Shown here piece after piece: positions 32,657-41,911 of a stretch of DNA of 64,000 nucleotides. The translations under genes were made by a program, and so were the position numbers. The notes beneath the pieces are model-generated. The model did no database searches. It saw nothing but the letters and a program-made list of their open reading frames with translations, and was not told the DNA's origin. The stretch lies in assembly GCF_004336985.1 (NCBI RefSeq), contig NZ_SJUO01000002.1:1-64000 (forward strand). The letters are read 5' to 3'. This DNA is from Exiguobacterium sp. SL-9. GTDB lineage: Bacteria; Bacillota; Bacilli; Exiguobacteriales; Exiguobacteriaceae. Each line of letters opens with the position of its first letter. Position 1 is the first letter of the stretch.

Positions 32657-33287
32657 CGTTTGCTTCTGTTTCTGCCTTGATTTCCACATACAGTCCTGCG
32701 AGCGCCGTATTGATATACGGCTGCACAAAGATATAGGCCAATCCTCCGGTGAACAAGACGAGGACATACCAACCGATGAAACTCGCATATAGACGAAGCA
32801 TCGTGCGCTTGTGTCCAAACATGAGACGGCGGCTTTCGCGCATCGCCTGAAACGCTGACAATTCTGGACGGTCCCGAAGGACGAACGGGACGATTCGATA
32901 CGTCAAGTAAAACCAGACGCCCGGCACAATCAAGAACAGCATGAGCACGTTCAAGCCGAGATAGAACACGGCGTAGTACGTGACAGCGCGCATGTAATCT
33001 TTGAGTGATCCGAACGCATCGAACAAGAGACCGAACGACGGTTTCTCAGCTTTTGCGATATCGAGGAACACCCAGTTGCGACCGAGTTCGAGCGGAGCAA
33101 GCAAGACGGTCGCACCGTACAACAATCCAATCGAGACGAAGAGGATGCTCGGGTCGGTCGACTCCAAATCAAGCTGGGTCGTGATAACCGCTTGGACGAG
33201 CATCGTCGCGACGACCGCGAGGAGTGAGATGCCCCAGTTTCCTGACAGCATCCGGAGTGCAAATTGTTTATAGACTGATGTTTGCAT
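32640..33287 (-). CDS. DUF975-family integral membrane protein
   Basis: A 215-residue protein with about five or six membrane helices and the DUF975 signature: AFQAMRESRRLMFGHK followed by SFIGWYVLVLFTGGLAYIFVQPYI. DUF975 proteins are common in Bacillota and of unknown function. AGGTGAAG precedes the start. It is monogenic between two terminators. Confidence 0.82.
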   Translation of the reverse strand: MQTSVYKQFALRMLSGNWGISLLAVVATMLVQAVITTQLDLESTDPSILFVSIGLLYGATVLLAPLELGRNWVFLDIAKAEKPSFGLLFDAFGSLKDYMRAVTYYAVFYLGLNVLMLFLIVPGVWFYLTYRIVPFVLRDRPELSAFQAMRESRRLMFGHKRTMLRLYASFIGWYVLVLFTGGLAYIFVQPYINTALAGLYVEIKAETEANEQPVS

Positions 33288-33324
33288 GACTTCACCTACA
33301 GTATCATTTTCTTCATTATAGCAA

Positions 33325-33348
33325 AAAAACAGTCATCCGACTGTTTTT
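33325..33348 (-). terminator. Terminator of deoR-cutC
   Basis: A 10-bp stem with an ATCC loop and an A/T-rich flank ends the minus-strand deoR-cutC unit. Confidence 0.7.
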
Positions 33349-34009
33349 AGCGTGTCATCTGTCGCTTGATCGCGTTGAACTTTTGCTCGTCGAGCTGTCC
33401 GTCGGTCCGCACCCCGCTACCGACATGAACGAAATCAACACCTAGTCGTTCGATGAGCTGTGCCACATTGTCGGCCGTGATGCCGGCACCCGGTAGAACA
33501 TTCATCTCTGCCACTTCTTGCATCGCGCTCAAACGTTCAATTCCGTCTAGCGCCGTTGCTTTTCCGCCGGACGTCAGCACATTGTCGACTTCAGGGAAAT
33601 CGTTCAAGATCGTGATTGCATCCATCAAATCGACCGCATCATCGATTGCCCGGTGAAACGTCAATGCCATTTCACCTTTATGTTTGATCACTTCCCCGAG
33701 TAGCGCCTCGTCGATACGACCGTCATTCGTCAAAGCCCCGAAGACGATGCCCTCGGCCCCGAGCTCACGGCAAAGACCGACGTCTGCCAATATCGTCTCC
33801 ACATCTTCCTCGTTATAGACAAACGAGTTCGCATGGGGCCGAATCATGACGTGGACGGGAATGGTCGCCTGTTCGAGGACGTTACGAATCGTCCCGAAAC
33901 TCGGTGTCGTCCCGCCTGCCGGCAAATCGGCAATCAACTCGAGGCGATTAGCTCCGAACCGTTCGGCTGTTTTTGCTTCGGTCAATGTCGTCACAATTAC
34001 TTCAATCAT
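33347..34009 (-). CDS. cutC: CutC family TIM-barrel protein
   Basis: A 220-residue TIM barrel with CutC hallmarks: RLELIADLPAGGTTPS near residue 22, VMIRPHANSFVY near 55, LTFHRAIDD near 117 and VLTSGGKATA near 144. CutC was named for copper homeostasis, but its catalytic role is disputed and family members may be sugar-related enzymes. Here it is preceded by a DeoR-type sugar regulator 15 bases away, which favours a carbohydrate-linked role. AGGAGGAAAA precedes the start. Confidence 0.88.
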   Translation of the reverse strand: MIEVIVTTLTEAKTAERFGANRLELIADLPAGGTTPSFGTIRNVLEQATIPVHVMIRPHANSFVYNEEDVETILADVGLCRELGAEGIVFGALTNDGRIDEALLGEVIKHKGEMALTFHRAIDDAVDLMDAITILNDFPEVDNVLTSGGKATALDGIERLSAMQEVAEMNVLPGAGITADNVAQLIERLGVDFVHVGSGVRTDGQLDEQKFNAIKRQMTR

Positions 34010-34024
34010 GTTTTTTCCTCCTCA

Positions 34025-34795
34025 TCATGGTGCGAAACGCCATTCGACCTCGTGCTCTGCTAAGGCCCGTTTCCAATCGGTCGGTTCCGGAAAATCCGAA
34101 ATGATGGTCGTTACTTTAGAAAAATCAGAGACGCGATATCGCTTCTGTTGATTGAACTGGGTGTGGTCGGCCAATAAGTAACATTGACGTGTTTGATCGA
34201 GAACCGCCTGTGTCACGGTCGAGAGACCGTGAGCCTCACACGTCAAACCGAGCGAGGCGTCGACACCTTCAACGGAAAGAATCGCCATATCGAACACGTA
34301 CGCCTTTAGTTGTTGCAAAACATGCTCACCGACAGTGACAAGATGCTTCGGGTCGATCGTCCCGCCGAGCAGTTGAATGTCTCCTGTGAACACGCCTTTG
34401 GCCCGTTGCTCGAATAGTGCCTTGGCAACCATGAGCGACGGCGTGACGACCGTCAAGTTACGGCCACGGAGCCTTGCTGCAACTTGTTCCGAGGCGACGC
34501 CGTGTCCGATATAGAGCAACATGTCATCTTCGACGAGCTGAAACGCCGTATAGGCGATACGACGAATCCCATCCATGTTCGAGATCATCATCGGTTGAAA
34601 CGAGACGCTCTGATGGAGCACCGCCCCTCCATACACCCGTTTAATACGATGTTCTTTTTCAAGTTCTTCTAAGTAGCGGCGAATCGACTCCCCCGAGACG
34701 TTCAACCGTTCAATCAATTCGCTCGTCTTCACTTTGCCTTCCCGTTCAATCCACTCCACAATCTTCTGTTTACGTTCTTCTCCAATTAAAGACAC
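34025..34795 (-). CDS. DeoR-family transcriptional regulator
   Basis: A 256-residue regulator. A winged HTH at residues ~6-60 (RLNVSGESIRRYLEELE) is followed by the sugar-phosphate-isomerase-like DeoRC sensor domain, including IYIGHGVASEQVA-like (LLYIGHGVASE) and the GGTIDPKH loop. It probably senses a phosphorylated sugar. The start is taken as GTG 34795, eight bases after AGGAGG; the frame upstream lacks a signal. It forms a two-gene unit with cutC, which is its likely target. Confidence 0.88.
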   Translation of the reverse strand: MSLIGEERKQKIVEWIEREGKVKTSELIERLNVSGESIRRYLEELEKEHRIKRVYGGAVLHQSVSFQPMMISNMDGIRRIAYTAFQLVEDDMLLYIGHGVASEQVAARLRGRNLTVVTPSLMVAKALFEQRAKGVFTGDIQLLGGTIDPKHLVTVGEHVLQQLKAYVFDMAILSVEGVDASLGLTCEAHGLSTVTQAVLDQTRQCYLLADHTQFNQQKRYRVSDFSKVTTIISDFPEPTDWKRALAEHEVEWRFAP

Positions 34796-34984
34796 TTCCC
34801 TGCCTCCTCCGCAAATATCGCTTCCTTTCTCAGTGTAGCGAACGGATGTAAATTTAACGTAAACAGAAAGTAAAGAACGGGCAAATCCAACAGTTTTTTC
34901 GAACTTTTCGGCAAAAATCAACGGAAATCCACAAAAAGACAGTCAGCAGATCCTAGATTTTTTTCTGTATGCAATTTACCTCAT

Positions 34985-35040
34985 CAAAAAATGACCTTCC
35001 TGCATTCTGTGTAAACAGAGCGCCTGTCGGTCATCATTTT
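34985..35040 (-). terminator. Terminator region downstream of plsY
   Basis: ATGACC (near 34990) pairs with GGTCAT (near 35030) around an internal TCTGT-GTAA-ACAGA hairpin, with A and T runs outside. It lies directly past the plsY stop. Confidence 0.6.
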
Positions 35041-35041
35041 T

Positions 35042-35656
35042 TTATTTCCGCTTTTGAAACAGCGGTACTTTCGGTTCTGTGCCCGCACGGATTCGTTGCC
35101 AGTTCGTACGGTGCTTGATGATGATGAACAAGGCGAGCGGGACGATGACGATGAGCGGTAACCAGTCCTTCGCGATGACGCCATAGGCGACGACGGTCAC
35201 GAGCCCTACGGCTGCGGCAGCCATCGATGAGAGTGATACCATCCTCGAGACGAGCAGCGTCACGATGAACGTTCCGACGACGACAGCGAAAAACCATGGA
35301 AATGCCGCGAGCAACACGCCCGCGCTTGTCGCTACCGATTTCCCGCCTTTGAACTTGGCGAACACCGGATACGAATGACCGATAATAGCCGGGATCCCGG
35401 CGAGGAGCAGGCTCATCTCACTCCCGAATAGGAGCGGCAATAACGCCGCGACCAAGCCTTTCCCCATATCGCCTAGCAGGACGATTGTACCTGCCTTCTT
35501 CCCGAGCACACGAAACGTGTTCGTCGTACCCAAGTTCCCACTCCCATGCTCGCGGACATCGACCTTGTAGCCGAGCTTTCCGACAAGGAGTGCGAATGGA
35601 ATCGAACCGAGTAAATAGCTGATTAAAATGATGAAGATTTCTGTCATGTAAGGCAT
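35042..35656 (-). CDS. plsY: Acyl-phosphate:glycerol-3-phosphate acyltransferase PlsY
   Basis: A 204-residue membrane enzyme that transfers an acyl group from acyl-phosphate to glycerol-3-phosphate, the first step of phospholipid synthesis. The three conserved motifs are present: GSGNLGTTNTFR near residue 38, FKGGKSVATSAG near 102 and the C-terminal KHRTNWQRI. AAGGGGAATTGCG before ATG 35656 overlaps the end of the carboxypeptidase gene. It corresponds to yneS in the Bacillus order. Confidence 0.95.
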   Translation of the reverse strand: MPYMTEIFIILISYLLGSIPFALLVGKLGYKVDVREHGSGNLGTTNTFRVLGKKAGTIVLLGDMGKGLVAALLPLLFGSEMSLLLAGIPAIIGHSYPVFAKFKGGKSVATSAGVLLAAFPWFFAVVVGTFIVTLLVSRMVSLSSMAAAAVGLVTVVAYGVIAKDWLPLIVIVPLALFIIIKHRTNWQRIRAGTEPKVPLFQKRK

Positions 35657-35667
35657 CGCAATTCCCC

Positions 35668-36582
35668 TTAATCCATTAATTGCTCGAGATAACGCTCAAG
35701 CGGGACGTTCGTCTTGTGAACGTTCGTCGCGTGCTCTACCCCGATATAACGTAAATGCCACGGTTCAAACATATACCCGGTTTCGGCCTCATAGGCGCGT
35801 TGATAGCGGACGATGAAACCGTACGTATGGGCATTGTCGGCCAACCACTTGCCTTCTTTCGTCTGCTCGAGGCTTTGTGTCAACTGATAGCCGACGGAAG
35901 CGCTTGAGACATCGATGGCGAGACCGGTCTGATGTTCCGAATGACCGGGCGGTGCTGAATATTTCATCGCTTGTGCTTTTCCATCCCGGGCGACATAATT
36001 ATTGAACAGTTGCACTTGATAATCGTAAGAACGGAACGCACTCGTCCCTTTCAACTCGATATTGGCCGCTTTCGCTCCCGTCATGAGTTTCTCGATGGCC
36101 CGTGCCGCTTCTTGGCGGAGCATCTTTCGTTCCCCCGTCGCGGTGTCGACAAAGTCGATGTTCGCCGTCACGAGATCTTTCGGTTTATAACCGGCAGGCA
36201 AAGCGATTTGTTTGTTGACGAGGATGAGTGTATCGAGTTTCACGTTCGCGGTCCCGTTTTGTTCAAGCGGCTCGCTCGGCGTTTGGGCCGGTTCTTCTAC
36301 AGGTGGCGCTTCAGCAACAGGTGCTTCTTCGGTCTCAGGTTCGTCTGCTGCCGGTTCTTCTGCAGGCTCATCTTCTTTCGGTGGCTCGGCTTCAGACGTC
36401 GGAGCGTCTTCAACCACTTCGTCTTCTGTATCCTTCGGCGTTTCGGCCGGAGCTTCTGTTCGTTGTTCGGTCTCAGCCGGTTTATTCTCAGCTTCTTCCG
36501 TTTCGTTTTGGTTGCTTGTGGTACAGCCCACCAACGTGAGCGTCAAGGCGCAGCATACCATCAACAGAGATGGTTTTCGCAT
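35668..36582 (-). CDS. VanY-type D-alanyl-D-alanine carboxypeptidase lipoprotein
   Basis: A 304-residue lipoprotein. The signal has lipobox LVGC near residue 20, then comes a ~90-residue linker almost entirely of Glu, Pro, Ala and Thr, then a VanY (peptidase M15B) domain with SAFRSYDYQ, the zinc ligands in SEHQTGLAID (His, Asp) and EPWHLRYIG (catalytic Glu and third ligand His). It trims the terminal D-Ala from peptidoglycan stem peptides at the cell surface. ATG 36582 follows AAAGGGGAAG. plsY starts 11 bases after its stop, suggesting one transcript. Confidence 0.9.
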   Translation of the reverse strand: MRKPSLLMVCCALTLTLVGCTTSNQNETEEAENKPAETEQRTEAPAETPKDTEDEVVEDAPTSEAEPPKEDEPAEEPAADEPETEEAPVAEAPPVEEPAQTPSEPLEQNGTANVKLDTLILVNKQIALPAGYKPKDLVTANIDFVDTATGERKMLRQEAARAIEKLMTGAKAANIELKGTSAFRSYDYQVQLFNNYVARDGKAQAMKYSAPPGHSEHQTGLAIDVSSASVGYQLTQSLEQTKEGKWLADNAHTYGFIVRYQRAYEAETGYMFEPWHLRYIGVEHATNVHKTNVPLERYLEQLMD

Positions 36583-36605
36583 GCGATCTTCCCCTTTCTT
36601 TGTAC

Positions 36606-36643
36606 AAAAAATACCGTCAAGATATGATACCATACTGACGGTA
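36606..36643 (-). terminator. Terminator of the yneP-like gene
   Basis: TACCGTCA (36612-36619) pairs with TGACGGTA (36636-36643) around an internal short stem; on the minus strand it is followed by six T residues. Confidence 0.75.
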
Positions 36644-36657
36644 CAAAAGAACCACTG

Positions 36658-37077
36658 TTATAAGACGGGACTCATGACGCGCATGTACATGTCATGCCAC
36701 TCAGGAAACTCGCGGTCGAGTCGGACCGGTTTAAAGTCGCCTCGCTTGACGACGACGTGTGTCGTTTTCGCCGAACCGACGAGGTGACCATGTTGGTCGG
36801 TCAACTCATAGCCATAGACGGTCCGGATCTTTGAATAACTGTCGACCCAAACCCGAACGTGAACCGTGTCGCCGAACGTGACGCTCCTCTTATAGTCGAC
36901 CGAGACGTTCGTCACCGGAGAGACGAATCCTGCTTCCTCCATGTCCTTATATTCAACCCCGAGCTGTCGCAACAACTCGGTACGCGCCATCTCAAGATAT
37001 ACTAAATAGTTTGCATGATAGACGATGCCCATCATGTCGGTCTCCTGATAGCGGACCGGAATCTGAATTGTATGCAT
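36658..37077 (-). CDS. yneP: YneP/YbgC-like acyl-CoA thioesterase
   Basis: A 139-residue hotdog-fold thioesterase of the 4-hydroxybenzoyl-CoA/YbgC type. Motif TDMMGIVYHANYLVYLEMAR near residues 13-32 contains the catalytic Asp. It hydrolyses short or aromatic acyl-CoA or acyl-ACP. GAGGACG precedes the start. Its position between plsY and acnA mirrors yneP in Bacillus. Confidence 0.88.
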   Translation of the reverse strand: MHTIQIPVRYQETDMMGIVYHANYLVYLEMARTELLRQLGVEYKDMEEAGFVSPVTNVSVDYKRSVTFGDTVHVRVWVDSYSKIRTVYGYELTDQHGHLVGSAKTTHVVVKRGDFKPVRLDREFPEWHDMYMRVMSPVL

Positions 37078-37107
37078 TGAATCGTCCTCACTTTCAACCC
37101 GATTATA

Positions 37108-39369
37108 TTATAACTTAGTCTTAATATCTACTACTAAAATATGATTCAAATCATCGTCTTGTGACGACGCTTCGATTAAGCGATATGATTGTCTCGCGAT
37201 TGCTTCATCGATCAATGATAGGGCCGTCCGTGCATTCGGACGGTCGATTTCCTTCAGGCGATCGAGGAGCGCTTGACCGACAGCTTCATCACACGTATAG
37301 CCGAATTTTGCGGCGTACTTCTTGGCGATATCGACAAGCTGCTCATTCGAGTAGTCCTCAAAGTGGATTGTCCGTTTGATTCGGCTATTGAGCCCCGGGT
37401 TTGAGTCGATCAAGCGACGCATCGGTGCCTCATAGCCCGCCATGACGACGACGAGGTTGTCCCCGTGCTTCGGCATCTCGTCGACGAGTGTATCGATTGC
37501 CTCTCGTCCGTAATCGTTCGGACCTCCGTTCAGGCTGTATGCCTCGTCAATCAACAGCACGCCGCCGAGTGCATCGCGGATCGCCGCCTTCGTCTTTTGT
37601 GCCGTCTGACCGACATATCCGCTGACGAGATCGGCCCGACTGACGACTTTCAAGTGCCCCCGTTTCAAATATCCCGTTTTCTTCAAGAGCTGGGCGTATA
37701 GGTGTGCGAACGTCGTCTTGCCGGTCCCACTGTTGCCAACGAGAGCGGCATGGAGTTGGACCGGGGCCGTCTTCAACCCGAGCTCACGTCGCCGCTTTTG
37801 AATCGTGACGAGCGCCTCGATTTCGCGCAGTTGACGTTTCGCCTCCTCCATCCCGACCAAATCGTCGAGTGTCGGACCGGACGCATCCTCGGTGGCATCC
37901 ATATCAAAATCGACTTCTGTCAGGAGCGCCATCTCGTCAAGCGGGGCGTCGGCACCAAATCGCGACCCTTTCTTGAACATGGCGTCGAGCAAAATGTTAT
38001 GAACCGTCCGCGCGTTTCCGAACGTCGCGTCGACCCGTTCCCGGTCGATGCGCGCAATTAAGGCGCGCTTCGCTTCTACCGTCAGGACATAGTTGTTCTC
38101 CGCGGCCACTTTTTCACCGATTGCGACGAGTTCGTCGTCACTATAGTTCGGGAGTTCGTAATGGTTCGATTCCGGGAAGCGGGAACGAAGTCCCGGGTTC
38201 GCGAGCAGAAAATGTCGCATCTCTTCCGGATAACCAGCGAGAATCACGACGAACTTGCCGGCATATTCGCCGCTCGTCATCGCGGCGACGAGCGTGTCGA
38301 TGGCCGCTTGTCCATAGTCACTCCCACTCGCATCTTGTCGTTTCAAGGCATACGCCTCATCGATGAATAAGACACCGCCCTCGGCTTCCTTCACCTTGTT
38401 CATGACCTGTTCTTCCGTTTGACCGACGAACGCACCGACGAGACTCGACCGATCCGCCTCGACGACGTCGGGACGGGCGAGCAGACCGAGCTCGAAATAA
38501 ATCTCGGCCATGAGACGGGCGAGCGTCGTCTTGCCGGTTCCGGGATTGCCGGTGAACACGAGATGGAGTGATGGTTGGTGTTTGGAAGAGAACCCAGCCT
38601 TCTCACGCTCTTTCTGGAACAGCAGGAACCGATACCACGCTTTGACACGTTGTTTCACGTCAGACAAACCAATCATCGACTCCAGCGATTCGATCGCACT
38701 CGACCGCGTCGTTTCGGTTTGTTCCGGCAACAACTCGATGATTCCGTCGAGTCGTTCCTTGACGAGACCGACCCGTTCGCCGAAGCGATGAAACGCCTCG
38801 CGGCTAAAATAGTTTCCTTGCATCGATGCCAAGAGCGAGGCGGTGTCGTCTTCGAGCGCGGCCACTTCTTGCATCGCCTCGATGACGACGATGAACAGGC
38901 GTTCGAGTTGGCCTTTGAACTCCGAGTCACGTAAATCGGATTTAGCGCGGTCGATTTCATCATGGAGTTGTTCGAGATGTTCGAGCAATTCGGATGTCTT
39001 CGCCTCATATTCGGTCAAAATTTGAACTTTCATCGATGCGTAATCCGTCTCACGCAACTTCGGCCATTCGACATGTAGCTGTTGCTTGTGGCGCCGCAAA
39101 AGATCATATAATTGGCTGACACGGAGGGCTGGCGGTAAAGCACCTAGCGACTCTAATTCTTTCACCCAACGATTTAACAGCGGATCGATCGACTGACGGT
39201 GTTGTAACCGTCTCGTCGCTAACAGCGTCAATGTGCGTATTAATTCTTGACGATGCCCGGTCGCACGTGACCAGTGGGCGTAAGACAAAAGAGCCGCTTC
39301 GTCGACGCGTCCGCCTTCTTCCCAAGCCGTCAAGTCGGTTTGAACTTGCTCCAAGGTGATCTGTTTCAT
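37108..39369 (-). CDS. Tandem CbbX/SpoVK-type AAA+ ATPase
   Basis: A 753-residue protein. The N-terminal ~240 residues are helical, with coiled-coil propensity (LLEHLEQLHDEIDRAKSDL). Two AAA+ modules of the CbbX/SpoVK/EccA branch follow: Walker A GNPGTGKTT near residue 272 with Walker B GGVLFIDEAYAL, and Walker A GNSGTGKTT near residue 543 with GGVLLIDEAYSL. Both have arginine-finger-like NPGLRSRF and NPGLNSRI. Such proteins remodel partner complexes; relatives serve in sporulation, Rubisco activation and type VII secretion. No such partner is adjacent. ATG 39369 has AAGGAGA. Confidence 0.85.
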   Translation of the reverse strand: MKQITLEQVQTDLTAWEEGGRVDEAALLSYAHWSRATGHRQELIRTLTLLATRRLQHRQSIDPLLNRWVKELESLGALPPALRVSQLYDLLRRHKQQLHVEWPKLRETDYASMKVQILTEYEAKTSELLEHLEQLHDEIDRAKSDLRDSEFKGQLERLFIVVIEAMQEVAALEDDTASLLASMQGNYFSREAFHRFGERVGLVKERLDGIIELLPEQTETTRSSAIESLESMIGLSDVKQRVKAWYRFLLFQKEREKAGFSSKHQPSLHLVFTGNPGTGKTTLARLMAEIYFELGLLARPDVVEADRSSLVGAFVGQTEEQVMNKVKEAEGGVLFIDEAYALKRQDASGSDYGQAAIDTLVAAMTSGEYAGKFVVILAGYPEEMRHFLLANPGLRSRFPESNHYELPNYSDDELVAIGEKVAAENNYVLTVEAKRALIARIDRERVDATFGNARTVHNILLDAMFKKGSRFGADAPLDEMALLTEVDFDMDATEDASGPTLDDLVGMEEAKRQLREIEALVTIQKRRRELGLKTAPVQLHAALVGNSGTGKTTFAHLYAQLLKKTGYLKRGHLKVVSRADLVSGYVGQTAQKTKAAIRDALGGVLLIDEAYSLNGGPNDYGREAIDTLVDEMPKHGDNLVVVMAGYEAPMRRLIDSNPGLNSRIKRTIHFEDYSNEQLVDIAKKYAAKFGYTCDEAVGQALLDRLKEIDRPNARTALSLIDEAIARQSYRLIEASSQDDDLNHILVVDIKTKL

Positions 39370-39426
39370 AAAATTCTCCTTTTTAGACGACAAAGGAGCC
39401 GACGTCTCAGTCTGCTCCTCGCCGGA

Positions 39427-40110
39427 TTATCGTGATTCAAAAGAAGTCATGCGAATCGAATGGAACAACTTGCCGTTGTTACGCGACTCGGCGGCGAGCA
39501 AAATGCGCTCGTTCGCATCGACGTAGTACGTCACCGCTTCTTCATTTTCGTCTTCGCTGAAAATCGTTGGATACTTCTCGACCCACTCCGCTGGGACGGC
39601 TTCCGGTGATTCTTTCTTGACGAACGCTTGTGCTGTCCGCCCGATGACATCGACATCACCTTCGCTCGAGCCGAGCGTTCCGTCGTCTAGCCATTTGCGG
39701 ATCTGTTCGTTCGTCGCACGCGACAAGAACGGGTGCGGGGCGACCGCGCCTGAGCTCGTCTCTTGACTGTTCGTCTCCTCACCTTCGGGATTGAACTCGC
39801 GATAGACGGTCCCGTCCCACTCGGCCCGGGCGCCGACGTTCGGCCCGGCCACGACCTCGGACACGAAATGTCCGTCTTCGTCATATGTCACTTTATATTC
39901 ACGAACTTCTAACGTCTCTCCATCTTCCGGCAACTTTTTCTCTTCATAGCCGATGACCACAGACGTATAGAACGGCTCGGCCCGATTGGTGCGGCCCTCG
40001 TCGTCATTCAAATTGGTGACCAAATAAAAGTTATAGGCGAGCAGGGCGCCGACAATGAGGATCCCGGCAAAAATCACCCAACTCAATCGCTTTTTCACTT
40101 GTTGTTTCAT
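39427..40110 (-). CDS. Membrane-anchored hypothetical protein (227 aa)
   Basis: A 227-residue protein with a basic N-terminus (KQQVKKRLSW), one membrane helix (~residues 10-30) and a large acidic extracytoplasmic domain. A Ser/Thr/Asn/Gln/Glu-rich segment lies mid-chain (EETNSQETSSGA), and the C-terminal part includes YYVDANERILLAAES. GGGAGGG precedes ATG 40110. No family recognised. It lies 57 bases upstream of the tandem AAA+ gene on the same strand and could be its membrane partner, an inference from position only. Confidence 0.6.
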   Translation of the reverse strand: MKQQVKKRLSWVIFAGILIVGALLAYNFYLVTNLNDDEGRTNRAEPFYTSVVIGYEEKKLPEDGETLEVREYKVTYDEDGHFVSEVVAGPNVGARAEWDGTVYREFNPEGEETNSQETSSGAVAPHPFLSRATNEQIRKWLDDGTLGSSEGDVDVIGRTAQAFVKKESPEAVPAEWVEKYPTIFSEDENEEAVTYYVDANERILLAAESRNNGKLFHSIRMTSFESR

Positions 40111-40181
40111 AGAATGCCCTCCCAATCTTCTTCACTTACTATCCTACACTAGCGAGAGGGTCCTGCAAAACATTAACCACT

Positions 40182-40208
40182 AAAAAGAGGCCTCCGTATG
40201 GAGACCCC
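40182..40208 (-). terminator. Terminator of the BCCT transporter gene
   Basis: A 9-position stem including G-U pairs (40187-40195 with 40200-40208) followed by five T residues on the minus strand. Confidence 0.75.
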
Positions 40209-40214
40209 TTCGAC

Positions 40215-41780
40215 TTATCCGAGTTTATCTTCTTCGTCTTTATATGCTTCAATCCATTTGTCCCGCTCGTCCGGTTCGTCGGCCAAATCCTTGAACAAGG
40301 CGACGATCATCAGAATCAAGACAAAGATGAATGGGAAGGCAACGAGGATGGCGACCGCTTGCAGTGCCCCAAGTCCTCCTGCATACAACAAGACGGCTGC
40401 GATTGAAGATTGGATGAAGCCCCAAATCAACTTGATGCGCATTGGCGGGATTAGCTTCCCGTTCGTCGTCAGCATGCCGAGCACGTAAGTGGCCGAATCT
40501 GCCGACGTGATGAAGAACGTCGAGATCAAGAAGATGGCGACGATACTGAGCACCGTCCCGAATCCACCGAACGTCTCGAACAAGGCGAACAATCCGACTT
40601 CTGTCCCAATCTCGTTGACCTGGTCAATCAATGATGCACCTCCGAACAAGTCAGCCCAGATGGCCGATCCGCCGAAGACAGAGAACCAAAGCAGACCGAA
40701 TGACGTCGGTACGAGCAGGATCCCGATGATGAACTCACGAATCGTACGTCCTTTTGAGACGCGGGCGATGAACGTCCCGACGAATGGTGACCATGAGATC
40801 CACCATGCCCAATAGAAGATCGTCCAACCGTTGATCCATTCCCGTTCGACCGGCTCAAGGGCAGCGGTACGGAAACTCATCGAAGGCAACTGTTGCAAGT
40901 ATGTTCCGATCGTCTGTGTGAACAAATCGAGAATGAACGCGCTCGGCCCAGCAATGAGCGTCGCCACGAGCAGCACGATAGCGAGGAAGATGTTCGTGTT
41001 GCTCAAGATCCGAATCCCTTTCTCGAGACCCGTCGAGGCGCTAATCATATAGAGCACCGTCACGACGGCGATAATGATAAATTGCGTCGAGAACGCGTTC
41101 GGAACGCCTGGAATTAAATAATGCAATCCGCCCGCGATTTGTTGGGCCCCGAAGCCGAGCGAGGTCGCAACACCGAAAGCGGTCGCGATGACTGCTAAAA
41201 TATCGACCGTCTGTTTGACAGGGCGTTCGTAGCGGTCATTGACAATCGACCCGATCGTCTCACCGATTGTCGCCGGACGACCTTTTCGGAACGTCGAATA
41301 GGCAATGGCGAGCGCGATCATCGCATAAATCGCCCACGGGTGGAAGCCCCAATGGAAGAATGAGTAACGCATCGCGGTGCGCGCATCGCCTTCTGCCGTC
41401 GGCGATTCGAATGGCGGCGCATGGAAGTGCGACAATGGTTCTGCTGCCCCCCAGAAGATGAGGCCGATGCCCATTCCGGCACTGAACAACATGGCGAACC
41501 ATGTCAAATAGCTGAATTCTGGTCGGTCCGTATCTTTCCCGAGTCGAATCGAGCCGAATCTTGAAAAAATTAAAAAGACGGCGACGAGTAATATTCCGGT
41601 CGCACTGAGCAAATAGAACCAACCCATCCCGTTCGAGAGCCACCCTTGTAACTTCGTCGTCACGTTCAAGAGGCTCGCATTGCCAAGGAGGCTCTCAGGG
41701 AAGACACCCCAAATTGTGAACAAGACCGTGATAATGGCTGAAACGAGGAAAACGGTCGTCACTTGGCTTTTTCTTTCCAT
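40215..41780 (-). CDS. BCCT-family betaine/choline/carnitine transporter
   Basis: A 521-residue, 12-helix transporter of the BCCT family (OpuD, BetL, BetP). It has the glycine-rich helix AGMGIGLIFWGAAEPL near residue 98 and the aromatic substrate box region INGWTIFYWAWWISWSPFVG near residue 322. It takes up glycine betaine or related osmolytes with Na+. ATG 41780 follows TAGGAGTGAG. The C-terminal tail is short and charged, as in osmosensing members. Together with the proline symporter it implies osmoprotection. Confidence 0.92.
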   Translation of the reverse strand: MERKSQVTTVFLVSAIITVLFTIWGVFPESLLGNASLLNVTTKLQGWLSNGMGWFYLLSATGILLVAVFLIFSRFGSIRLGKDTDRPEFSYLTWFAMLFSAGMGIGLIFWGAAEPLSHFHAPPFESPTAEGDARTAMRYSFFHWGFHPWAIYAMIALAIAYSTFRKGRPATIGETIGSIVNDRYERPVKQTVDILAVIATAFGVATSLGFGAQQIAGGLHYLIPGVPNAFSTQFIIIAVVTVLYMISASTGLEKGIRILSNTNIFLAIVLLVATLIAGPSAFILDLFTQTIGTYLQQLPSMSFRTAALEPVEREWINGWTIFYWAWWISWSPFVGTFIARVSKGRTIREFIIGILLVPTSFGLLWFSVFGGSAIWADLFGGASLIDQVNEIGTEVGLFALFETFGGFGTVLSIVAIFLISTFFITSADSATYVLGMLTTNGKLIPPMRIKLIWGFIQSSIAAVLLYAGGLGALQAVAILVAFPFIFVLILMIVALFKDLADEPDERDKWIEAYKDEEDKLG

Positions 41781-41880
41781 AATCTCACTCCTATTTAATT
41801 TTCTATTTTCATATACGTTTTCCACCGTAACATAGTTTATAAACCCGACTCAACCCCTTGGCGTGCAAACTAGGCGATGA

Positions 41881-41911
41881 CAAAAAGAGTGACGGTCCGG
41901 TTTCGTCACTC
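41881..41911 (-). terminator. Terminator at the end of the DUF3939-like gene
   Basis: GAGTGACG (41887-41894) pairs with CGTCACTC (41904-41911), followed on the minus strand by a T5 run. The stop codon lies in the stem. Confidence 0.8.
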
